A model generated the notes under the pieces. It saw nothing but the letters and a program-made list of their open reading frames with translations. It was not told the DNA's origin and searched no databases. From Deltaproteobacteria bacterium (lineage in GTDB: Bacteria > Desulfobacterota > Syntrophia > Syntrophales > Smithellaceae), in the NCBI GenBank assembly GCA_011046295.1, contig DSAV01000108.1:1-8380 (forward strand): a stretch of DNA of 8,380 nt, in the 5' to 3' direction. This document shows positions 1 through 5,751 of the stretch, one piece after another. Position numbers and translations under genes: made by a program. How positions within the stretch are numbered: position 1 is the first letter of the stretch; the number at the start of each line of letters is the position of its first letter.

Positions 1-1
1 G

Positions 2-256
2 CTTATCGTGGGGCCGAAAAAACTGCCCGATCTGGCCAAAACTCTGGGCAAGACGTTCGGCGAGGTGCGCCGGGCAACCGAAGATATTACCGATGGCTTC
101 AAAAAAACTCTGCAGGAAGATGAGGACAAACCCGAAGATGACGGTCTGAAGGATTCCCTGCTGATGAAAAAACCAGATGATGAGGCACAGCCGGAATCCG
201 AGGAAAAAAATAAAGGTGATGGTATAGAACGAGATGAATCCACCCCTGACCGATGA
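2..256 (+). CDS. tatB: Sec-independent protein translocase TatB, 3' part (5' end outside window)
   Basis: The open frame runs from the window edge (base 2) to a TGA at 254-256, giving 84 residues without the N-terminus. It opens with LIVGPKKLPDLAKTLGK, the end of the single membrane helix, the Gly-Pro hinge and the start of the amphipathic helix typical of TatA/TatB proteins. The rest is a charged, Glu/Asp/Lys-rich tail. TatB sits in the inner membrane and, with TatC, receives twin-arginine signal peptides of folded proteins for export. The Gly-Pro hinge without the Phe-Gly typical of TatA, together with the tatC gene directly downstream, favours TatB over TatA. A GTG at base 8 could be read as a start, but it lies inside the conserved hinge and would remove the membrane helix, so the gene almost certainly begins upstream. 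The stop overlaps the tatC start by 4 bases. Confidence 0.85.
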   Translation, partial: LIVGPKKLPDLAKTLGKTFGEVRRATEDITDGFKKTLQEDEDKPEDDGLKDSLLMKKPDDEAQPESEEKNKGDGIERDESTPDR

Positions 257-1011
257 AAAATACGCACACCATGGAGAATAACGAAGACAACAAAATGTCG
301 CTGACCGAGCATCTGATTGAGCTGCGCAAAAGGCTTTTGCGCATTATCATCGCTCTGGGCGTTGGTTTCGGTGTCTGCTTTCTGTTTAAAGATTGGATTT
401 TTGACGTTATTACCAGACCGCTCACCGATGTTCTGCCGGCGGAGAGCCATCTTATTTACATCAGCGTTACGGAAGCTTTTTTCGTTTATATGAAACTTTC
501 CTTTTTTGCCGCGCTGATGGTTACCAGCCCTTTCGTTCTTTATCAAATATGGAAGTTCATCTCTCCGGGATTGCTGCCCAGAGAAAAAAAATACGTGGCT
601 CCTTTCGTAATTTCATCTTCTCTTCTGTTCATCGGCGGCATTTTGTTCGGCTATTTTGTCGTTTTGCCTCCCGCATTTAAATTTTTTATCAGCTTCAACA
701 GCCAGTACCTGCAGGCAATGATTTCTTTCCGCGAATATCTTTCTTTATTTGTAACTTTCCTTCTGGGATTCGGTATATCCTTTGAACTGCCGGTATTTAT
801 ATTCTTTTTGGCAAAACTCGGCGTGGTCAACGCCAAGATGCTCTCCAAGCAGCGGAAATTCGCTATTTTGTTTATCTTTATCCTTGCCGCGATTTTGACG
901 CCGTCACCGGACGCTTTAAGCCAAATACTTATGGCAATACCCTTGATGTTTTTGTATGAAATAAGTATATTCGTGGCTAAAGTGGCAAGAAAAGAGAAAA
1001 AAACTATTTAA
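253..1011 (+). CDS. tatC: Sec-independent protein translocase TatC
   Basis: This 252-residue polytopic membrane protein is the core Tat receptor that recognises the twin-arginine signal peptide. Visible family features are the N-terminal cytoplasmic motif SLTEHLIELRKR (residues 16-27), ITRPL (53-57), EAFFVYMK (74-81) before a long periplasmic-loop/helix region, FELP (177-180) with the membrane-buried Glu178 conserved in TatC, and LTPSPD (215-220) near the last helices. Six hydrophobic segments can be drawn (about 29-48, 76-98, 113-138, 162-186, 201-216, 222-241), matching the six-helix TatC fold and usual length of about 250. The start chosen, ATG 253, overlaps the tatB stop as ATGA and implies translational coupling. 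ATG 271 or ATG 295 (giving the common MSLTEHL start) are alternatives, and no strong Shine-Dalgarno settles it. Confidence 0.95.
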   Translation: MKNTHTMENNEDNKMSLTEHLIELRKRLLRIIIALGVGFGVCFLFKDWIFDVITRPLTDVLPAESHLIYISVTEAFFVYMKLSFFAALMVTSPFVLYQIWKFISPGLLPREKKYVAPFVISSSLLFIGGILFGYFVVLPPAFKFFISFNSQYLQAMISFREYLSLFVTFLLGFGISFELPVFIFFLAKLGVVNAKMLSKQRKFAILFIFILAAILTPSPDALSQILMAIPLMFLYEISIFVAKVARKEKKTI

Positions 1012-1025
1012 AATTCGGGGATAAC

Positions 1026-3065
1026 ATGCCTTTTAAACGGATGAAATACTACAGACAAAGCGATGGAGAAATCAATAAGCTCACCAAGCTTTTTTTCTTC
1101 ATACTTTCTTCAATTTTAATCGTTGTCTTTGCTTCTACCATAGGGACGGTAATTTTCTATCTGGTAACACTGGATCTTCCCACGGTGGAAACACTTAAAG
1201 ACTACCGGCCGAGTATTGCGTCGCGCGTTTATGACGATAATGACGAGTTGATTGATGAATTCTTCATCGAAGACCGAAAAATAATCGCTCTCGACGACGT
1301 GCCAAAAGTCGTCCAATACGCATTTGTCGCCGCGGAAGATTCACGTTTTTATCAGCACAAGGGACTGGATGTTCAAAGTATTTTTCGCGCTTTCCTAAAA
1401 AATATAGAAGCGGGAACAATCGTCCAGGGTGGCAGCACTATCACGCAGCAGGTCGCCAAGATGATGTACCTTTCGCCCGAAAGGAAATATACGCGTAAAC
1501 TGAAGGAGGCAATTCTCGCTTTCAAGATCGACCGTTATCTTTCCAAGGATGAAATTTTGCATCTTTACCTTAACCAGATATACCTCGGCCACGGCACTTA
1601 TGGAATCGAAGCGGCGGCAATGGGTTACTTCGGCAAAGACGCCTCGGAGCTGACCCTTCCGGAAGCGGCGCTTCTGGCAGGGCTGCCCAAAGCTCCCAGC
1701 ACCTATTCGCCGTTCTTCTTTTTCGAAAAAGCGAAGCAAAGGCAGCTTTACGCCCTTAACCGAATGTATGAAGACGGTTATATAACAAAGGAAGAAATGG
1801 AAGAAGCAGCCGCCTATGAGATGGAATTTACGGAATTCAAAAGAGAAGAGGAAAAAGTCGCCGCCTATTTTGTCGAAAATGTTCGCCGCTACGTGCAGGA
1901 AAAATACGGTGGGGACGTTTTGTATAAAGAAGGGCTGGCTATTTACACTACTTTAAATCTGGAAGCGCAAAAGGAAGCGCGCGACGCCGTGGAAAGAGGT
2001 CTGGCGGAATTGGAAGAAAGGCAGGAATTCGAACCGGGTCTCGTGCAGGGAGCGCTTATCAGCATGGACGTGAGAACAGGCGCTGTCCGCGCTATGGTGG
2101 GAGGACGTGATTTCAAAAAAAGTGAATTCAACCGCGCCACGCAGGCGAGGCGTCAACCAGGCTCCGCCTTTAAGCCGCTTATTTACACGGCAGCATTTGA
2201 CCGGGGACTGAATCCTTCTTCCGTATTCATCGACTCACCGGTTATTATCGAAGATCCCACGGCGGAAGACGGGCTGTGGAGACCTAAAAATTTTGATGAA
2301 AAGTTTTTGGGTCCGACGACAATGAGAAAAGGCCTTGTTCATTCCCGTAATATCGTTACAGTAAAGATTCTGCAGGAAATCGGCGTTGGTTACGCTGCTT
2401 CATACGCGGCAAATATGGGCATCAGCTCGCCGATATTGAAGACTCTTTCGCTGGCCCTCGGTGCTTCCGGAGTAACGCTTGAAGAAATGGTACGCGCCTA
2501 CGGAGTTATCGCCAACGGCGGCAAGAAAGTCACTCCTTATTACATTAAAAGAATTGTCGATCGCACCGGAAATGTTTTTGAAGAAAATGAACCACAGGTG
2601 GAGCAGGTTATTGATCCGAGAATAGCCTTCATGACGTCTTATCTTATGCGGGATGTCGTGGAAAGCGGCACGGGAAGACGCGTCCGCAGCATCGGAAGGC
2701 CGGTCGCAGGCAAAACCGGCACTACCAACGATTATCGCGACGCATGGTTTATCGGTTTTACTCCTTCTCTCATCACGGGAGTATGGGTGGGATTTGACCA
2801 GGAAATGCCCCTGGGAAAAAATGAAGTCGGCGGCAGGGCAGCAGCCCCCATCTGGCTTTATTATATGGATAAAGTCCTGCAGAATACTCCAGTGGAATCA
2901 TTTCCCACGCCGGAAGGCATTGTTTTTGTCAGAGTGGATGCGGAAACGGGAAGGCCTACGAGCGATCCCTCGGTCGCCACTATCTATGAATGTTTTCTTG
3001 AGGGCACTCAACCCACGGAACAATCATTCGATCATCCGGAAGTCAAAGAAGATTTGTTCAGATAA
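1026..3065 (+). CDS. mrcA: Bifunctional class A penicillin-binding protein 1A (transglycosylase/transpeptidase)
   Basis: This 679-residue inner-membrane murein synthase polymerises lipid II and cross-links stem peptides in the periplasm. A short cytoplasmic N-terminus is followed by a membrane anchor (about 19-48). The GT51 glycosyltransferase domain (about 60-235) shows AAEDSRFYQHKG with catalytic Glu104, GGSTITQQ (135-142) and RKLKEA with Glu161. The transpeptidase domain (about 340-620) has all three penicillin-binding motifs: SAFK (Ser380 nucleophile, Lys383), SRN (440-442) and KTGTT (563-567). It is shorter than the roughly 850-residue enterobacterial PBP1A; the linker between domains (about 265-340) leaves little room for the OB-like insert. 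GGGG at 1017-1020 lies 5 bases before ATG 1026 and supports this start. The gene is 14 bases after tatC, so it is probably co-transcribed with the tat genes. It could equally be named ponA or pbpF in other lineages. Confidence 0.93.
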   Translation: MPFKRMKYYRQSDGEINKLTKLFFFILSSILIVVFASTIGTVIFYLVTLDLPTVETLKDYRPSIASRVYDDNDELIDEFFIEDRKIIALDDVPKVVQYAFVAAEDSRFYQHKGLDVQSIFRAFLKNIEAGTIVQGGSTITQQVAKMMYLSPERKYTRKLKEAILAFKIDRYLSKDEILHLYLNQIYLGHGTYGIEAAAMGYFGKDASELTLPEAALLAGLPKAPSTYSPFFFFEKAKQRQLYALNRMYEDGYITKEEMEEAAAYEMEFTEFKREEEKVAAYFVENVRRYVQEKYGGDVLYKEGLAIYTTLNLEAQKEARDAVERGLAELEERQEFEPGLVQGALISMDVRTGAVRAMVGGRDFKKSEFNRATQARRQPGSAFKPLIYTAAFDRGLNPSSVFIDSPVIIEDPTAEDGLWRPKNFDEKFLGPTTMRKGLVHSRNIVTVKILQEIGVGYAASYAANMGISSPILKTLSLALGASGVTLEEMVRAYGVIANGGKKVTPYYIKRIVDRTGNVFEENEPQVEQVIDPRIAFMTSYLMRDVVESGTGRRVRSIGRPVAGKTGTTNDYRDAWFIGFTPSLITGVWVGFDQEMPLGKNEVGGRAAAPIWLYYMDKVLQNTPVESFPTPEGIVFVRVDAETGRPTSDPSVATIYECFLEGTQPTEQSFDHPEVKEDLFR

Positions 3066-3067
3066 AA

Positions 3068-3085
3068 AAGCCCAGCATGGGGCTT
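3068..3085 (+). terminator. Weak hairpin after the PBP gene (possible degenerate terminator)
   Basis: AAGCCC (3068-3073) and GGGCTT (3080-3085) form a 6-bp stem with a 6-base loop, starting 2 bases after the PBP stop. A run of A precedes it, as in bidirectional terminators, but the expected T-run is missing; the sequence continues GACAAAATAATTACTTTT. The 3' arm provides the first two bases of the TTGACA box of the next promoter. Termination here would be weak at best, so some read-through from the tat-PBP transcript into the ilv leader is possible. Confidence 0.3.
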
Positions 3086-3112
3086 GACAAAATAATTACT
3101 TTTAGTTAATAG
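3084..3112 (+). promoter_or_regulatory. Candidate sigma-70-type promoter of the ilv operon
   Basis: A perfect TTGACA box lies at 3084-3089. The -10 is poor: GTTAAT (3105-3110, 15-base spacer, 4 of 6 consensus matches) or TAATAG (3107-3112, 17-base spacer, 3 of 6). Transcription would begin around 3117-3122, leaving about 20-25 bases before the leader ribosome binding site, which is the right distance for an attenuator leader transcript. The surroundings are A/T-rich. The position between the PBP stop and the leader ORF supports the call more than the -10 does. Confidence 0.5.
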
Positions 3113-3142
3113 AAAAGAAAGAAGTTTGTAGAAGGAATTTTG

Positions 3143-3247
3143 ATGACTCTTAAAGAAACAGCAGCCGGACGTGGCCTGATAATCAACCTAATAGGTGTGG
3201 TGGTAGTAGGCAAGGGGTCTGCCGGTGCGTGTATCTTTAGGAACTAA
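3143..3247 (+). CDS. ilv operon leader peptide (Leu/Ile/Val-rich, attenuation control)
   Basis: A 34-codon ORF starts at ATG 3143 and stops at TAA 3245-3247. GAAGGA (3131-3136) sits 6 bases before the start, a good ribosome binding site. Residues 12-22 read LIINLIGVVVV: nine of eleven are Leu, Ile or Val, the end products of the pathway encoded just downstream. Several codons are ones that are often rare (ATA twice, CTA). The ORF ends directly before two terminator hairpins, and the control codons (3176-3208) lie just upstream of the segment that pairs to disrupt the first hairpin. This is the architecture of ilvL/ivbL-type leader peptides: with charged tRNAs short, the ribosome stalls and transcription continues into ilvB. 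The peptide itself is not expected to have a function. Leader peptides share no general homology, so no symbol is given. The call rests on codon content, position and RNA structure. Confidence 0.88.
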   Translation: MTLKETAAGRGLIINLIGVVVVGKGSAGACIFRN

Positions 3248-3277
3248 ATATAAAGATACAAAGCCGCGGGCCCCTTG
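3211..3277 (+). promoter_or_regulatory. Antiterminator structure of the ilv attenuator
   Basis: Bases 3211-3222 (CAAGGGGTCTGC) can pair with 3266-3277 (GCGGGCCCCTTG) over 12 positions, two of them G-U. Enclosed within it is a perfect 10-bp hairpin, 3230-3239 with 3251-3260, spanning the leader stop codon. The 3' strand of the long pairing includes the core of the 5' arm of terminator 1 (3258-3269), so the two are mutually exclusive. The upstream strand begins 2 bases after the last Val codon. A ribosome stalled on the Leu/Ile or first Val codons should leave it free to pair, while one reaching the stop codon would cover or melt it and release the terminator. Confidence 0.75.
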
Positions 3278-3300
3278 AAACCGCGGCTTTGTTGTTTAAG
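3258..3300 (+). terminator. Attenuator terminator 1
   Basis: ACAAAGCCGCGG (3258-3269) pairs perfectly with CCGCGGCTTTGT (3281-3292), a 12-bp stem with an 11-base loop. The 3' side continues as CTTTGTTGTTT, a T-rich but interrupted tail. The stem is GC-rich at its top and starts 10 bases after the leader stop codon. Its 5' arm competes with the antiterminator pairing at 3211-3222. The broken T-tract may make it leaky, which would explain the second terminator. Confidence 0.75.
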
Positions 3301-3311
3301 GCAAAAGCCGC
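3283..3311 (+). promoter_or_regulatory. Second antiterminator pairing linking the two terminators
   Basis: GCGGCTTT (3283-3290), the 3' arm of terminator 1, is exactly complementary to AAAGCCGC (3304-3311), the 5' arm of terminator 2, with a 13-base loop. If terminator 1 is prevented by the upstream antiterminator, this freed arm can capture the 5' arm of terminator 2 as it is transcribed, so both terminators would fail together. If terminator 1 forms, terminator 2 is free to fold. It is 8 bp against 11 bp for terminator 2, so it would rely on forming first. Confidence 0.55.
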
Positions 3312-3340
3312 TTTTTCCCACAGAAACAAGCGGCTTTTTT
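3303..3340 (+). terminator. Attenuator terminator 2 (strong intrinsic terminator)
   Basis: AAAAGCCGCTT (3303-3313) pairs perfectly with AAGCGGCTTTT (3328-3338), an 11-bp stem with a 14-base loop, ending in a run of six T (3335-3340). It has the classic form of a rho-independent terminator and lies 163 bases before the ilvB start, so it must be bypassed for ilvBNCD expression from the upstream promoter. Confidence 0.85.
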
Positions 3341-3503
3341 AGTTAGTGAGACTCAAATTTGAGGAACTAAGTGAACTTAAATTTATTAGCCGAAATAATC
3401 TGAGCGAGAGATATCGAGTCGAAGGATCTTTTTGCCGAGGAAAAATACAGGAGTTTAAATAAAACGGTTTTTCAATATCACCAAAATATTTTGAGGTAAA
3501 AAT
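3341..3503 (+). other. ilvB 5' untranslated region
   Basis: This 163-base A/T-rich stretch holds no credible ORF. It carries a 12-bp perfect palindrome CTCAAATTTGAG (3352-3363), a repeat-like stretch at 3400-3429, and a second 12-bp palindrome CAAAATATTTTG (3482-3493) abutting the ilvB ribosome binding site GAGG (3493-3496, 7 bases before ATG 3504). No convincing second promoter with both boxes was found. The palindromes could be protein-binding sites or chance in A/T-rich sequence. Confidence 0.4.
3400..3429. repeat. Decayed dispersed-repeat-like sequence upstream of ilvB
   Basis: The stretch CTGAGCGAGAG...CGAGTCGAAGGATCT resembles, from memory, the short intergenic repeat with core CTGAGCGAAGTCGAAGGATCT scattered in many bacterial genomes. 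Here it carries an insertion in the middle and lacks its usual GTCAT flank. Only one copy is present in the window, so the assignment rests on resemblance alone. Confidence 0.35.
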
Positions 3504-5207
3504 ATGAATTTAAAAGGCTCTCAAATACTTTTAAAAATGCTTGAAGAAGAAAAAGTGGATTTAATTTTCGGCTACCCCGGCGGCGCCGTTTTGGATATTT
3601 ACGACCAGCTTTACAAAAGCAAAATCAAGCATATTCTGGTGCGTCATGAGCAGGGAGCAGTGCATGCCGCTGACGGCTACGCCCGCGCGACGGGCCGCGT
3701 TGGCGTTTGCCTGGTAACCTCCGGACCCGGCGCCACCAATACCGTTACGGGTATCGCCACCGCCAATATGGATTCGATTCCTCTTGTTGTTTTTACGGGA
3801 CAGGTTCCTACCACGCTTATCGGCAATGACGCTTTTCAGGAGTCGGACATCACCGGAATCACGCGCCCCTGCTCAAAGCATAACTTTCTGGTGCGCAGCG
3901 TGGAAGAACTTGCGGCAACCATTAAAGAAGCTTTTAATATCGCGCGTTCGGGCCGCCCCGGTCCGGTGCTGGTTGATTTGCCCAAAAATGTCATGGCCGC
4001 GGAAACTGAATTTGACCCGGCCAACATCAAAATCAGAAATTACGACATCGCCCATAAACCTGTGCCTAAAAAATTATCCCAGGTTTTTGAGCTGCTCTCG
4101 CGCGCGAAAAAACCGCTTTTAATGACCGGCGGAGGAGTTATTTTGGGAAGGGCGGCGAGCGAACTTACCGAACTTGCCCGAAAATATCAGATTCCTGTAA
4201 CCGGAACTTTAATGGGGCTGGGCTCGTTTCCCGGCACGGATCCTCTATGGCTGGGGATGCTGGGCATGCACGGCACTTATCACGCGAATATGGCGGTAAG
4301 CCACTGCGATCTGCTCATTGCCGTGGGCGTGCGCTTTGACGACCGCGTCACCGGCACGATTGAAACTTTCGCGCCCAACGCGCACATTGTGCAGATAGAT
4401 ATCGATCCTTCATCTATCAACAGAAACGTGGTGGTGGAATTGCCGATTATCGGAGAAACCAAAGCCACGCTGAATGATTTGCTTCACTTTTTGGCGGAGC
4501 ATAAATATGCTCCCGACAAAAGCGCGCGCGAGGAATGGCTTGCGGCAATAGAAGGCTGGAAGGAAAAAGTACCGCTAGCCTATTGCCAAAACGGCGAAAT
4601 TATCAAACCGCAATATGTAATTGAAACGCTTCATAAAGTGACCAACGGGGATGTTATTGTTACCACGGAAGTGGGGCAAAACCAGATGTGGACAGCGCAG
4701 TTTTTCAAGTTCGACAAACCCAACAGCTTTATCACTTCAGGCGGTTTGGGAACTATGGGCTACGGCCTGCCCGCGGCGATTGGCGTCAAGTGCGCTTTCC
4801 CCGATAAAAATGTTGTGGATATTGCCGGCGACGGGAGCATTCAGATGAATATCCAGGAACTCGCGACCGCCGCGCAGTATAACATCGCCGTTAAAGTCGT
4901 TTTGCTTAATAACGGTTTCCTCGGCATGGTGCGCCAATGGCAGGAACTTTTCTATGAAAAACGCTACTCGCACACTGACATGACCTACGCGCCTGATTTC
5001 GTGAAACTGGCCGAAGCTTTCGGTATTGTCGGTATGCGCATAACAAAACCAGCCGATGTGGAAAAGGCGCTGCGTGATGCTTTTGCCGTTGAGAAACCCG
5101 TGCTGATGGATTTCCGTGTTTCACGCGAGGAATGCGTCTATCCGATGGTGCGGCCGGGCGAATCGTTGAGCGAAATGGATTTAGGCACCAGAGAAATGAT
5201 TAATTAA
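3504..5207 (+). CDS. ilvB: Acetohydroxyacid (acetolactate) synthase, catalytic large subunit
   Basis: This 567-residue thiamin-diphosphate enzyme condenses two pyruvates to 2-acetolactate, or pyruvate with 2-ketobutyrate to 2-aceto-2-hydroxybutyrate, the first common step to Val, Leu and Ile in the cytoplasm. The N-terminal ThDP domain has FGYPGGAVLDIYD (22-34) and VRHEQGAVHAADGYAR with catalytic Glu49; GQVPT and DAFQESDITGITRPCSKHN follow. The middle FAD-type domain (about 190-340) contains GMHGTYHAN and RFDDRVTG. The C-terminal ThDP/metal site is GDGS (442-445) to NN (469-470), followed by MVRQWQ with Trp479, the position known for sulfonylurea contact in plant enzymes. Length and motifs are full and standard for the anabolic, FAD-binding enzyme rather than the catabolic AlsS. 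GAGG 7 bases upstream supports ATG 3504. It is first in the operon behind the attenuator, and its regulatory subunit follows after 26 bases. Confidence 0.96.
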   Translation: MNLKGSQILLKMLEEEKVDLIFGYPGGAVLDIYDQLYKSKIKHILVRHEQGAVHAADGYARATGRVGVCLVTSGPGATNTVTGIATANMDSIPLVVFTGQVPTTLIGNDAFQESDITGITRPCSKHNFLVRSVEELAATIKEAFNIARSGRPGPVLVDLPKNVMAAETEFDPANIKIRNYDIAHKPVPKKLSQVFELLSRAKKPLLMTGGGVILGRAASELTELARKYQIPVTGTLMGLGSFPGTDPLWLGMLGMHGTYHANMAVSHCDLLIAVGVRFDDRVTGTIETFAPNAHIVQIDIDPSSINRNVVVELPIIGETKATLNDLLHFLAEHKYAPDKSAREEWLAAIEGWKEKVPLAYCQNGEIIKPQYVIETLHKVTNGDVIVTTEVGQNQMWTAQFFKFDKPNSFITSGGLGTMGYGLPAAIGVKCAFPDKNVVDIAGDGSIQMNIQELATAAQYNIAVKVVLLNNGFLGMVRQWQELFYEKRYSHTDMTYAPDFVKLAEAFGIVGMRITKPADVEKALRDAFAVEKPVLMDFRVSREECVYPMVRPGESLSEMDLGTREMIN

Positions 5208-5233
5208 ATTTATAGATAGAAAGGTTGGAGGGC

Positions 5234-5719
5234 ATGGAAAAAAAGGAACATATTATTTCAATACTTGTTTACAACAAGCCGGATGTTCTGGCGAGAATCG
5301 CGGGCACGCTGGGCGGCAAGGGTTACAACATTGAAAGCCTCAGCGTTAATACGACCACGCAGTACGAAATATCCAAAATCGTCATGACCAGCATCGGCAA
5401 TCAGGCAACAATTTCGAGAATAGAAAATCAACTGCAGCGGCTGGTTGATGTAATCTCTGTTGATGATTTAACCAACGTGGAATCAGTGCACCGCGAAATG
5501 GCTCTGGTGCGGTTGAATCTAACTGATGACAAAAAAGAGCAGATAAAAAAAGCTATTGACGATAATCAGTGGAAGGTAATAAAGTCCGCTGAGAATTATT
5601 TAATACTGGAAATAACAGGTGACAAAACGCAGATTGATCTGGCGATGGCCAGGCTCGAGCCTTTAGGCATTGCCGATATCACGAGAACCGGCCTTGTCGC
5701 CTTGGAATTAAAAAACTAA
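5234..5719 (+). CDS. ilvN: Acetohydroxyacid synthase, regulatory small subunit
   Basis: This 161-residue protein (IlvH-length, longer than the 96-residue E. coli IlvN) binds the large subunit, stimulates it and normally gives feedback inhibition by valine. The first ACT domain (about 5-75) contains ISILVYNKPDVLARIAG and GYNIESLSV (30-38); the second (about 80-161) follows LVDVISVDDLT and VHREMALVRLN. Asp17 in NKPDVLAR occupies the place usually held by Gly (NxxG), aligning with Gly14 of E. coli IlvH. The start is set at ATG 5234: AGAAAGG (5218-5224) lies 9 bases before it. The in-frame TTG at 5225 directly abuts that site and would leave no spacing; GGAGG at 5227-5231 is unusually close (2 bases) to the ATG. 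It lies 26 bases after ilvB and 32 before ilvC. ilvH is an equally usable symbol. Confidence 0.92.
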   Translation: MEKKEHIISILVYNKPDVLARIAGTLGGKGYNIESLSVNTTTQYEISKIVMTSIGNQATISRIENQLQRLVDVISVDDLTNVESVHREMALVRLNLTDDKKEQIKKAIDDNQWKVIKSAENYLILEITGDKTQIDLAMARLEPLGIADITRTGLVALELKN

Positions 5720-5751
5720 AATAAATTTACCTAAATAACAGGGGGTTTTAT

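Noticed and set aside
99..425. 108-codon minus-strand ORF across tatB/tatC
   Set aside because: It lies opposite two well-recognised genes, has no recognisable protein features, and is a frame shadow.
2653..3087. 144-codon plus-strand ORF in another frame over the PBP 3' end
   Set aside because: It overlaps the transpeptidase KTGTT region of a clear PBP1A and its translation has no family features; it is out-of-frame coding bias.
3118..3345. T-box or metabolite riboswitch upstream of ilvB
   Set aside because: No T-box-like conserved antiterminator bulge or specifier loop was seen; the translated Leu/Ile/Val leader and its pairings explain the region better.
5225..5233. TTG 5225 as the ilvN start
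   Set aside because: The likely ribosome binding site AGAAAGG ends at 5224, leaving no spacing, and family proteins begin near the ATG at 5234.
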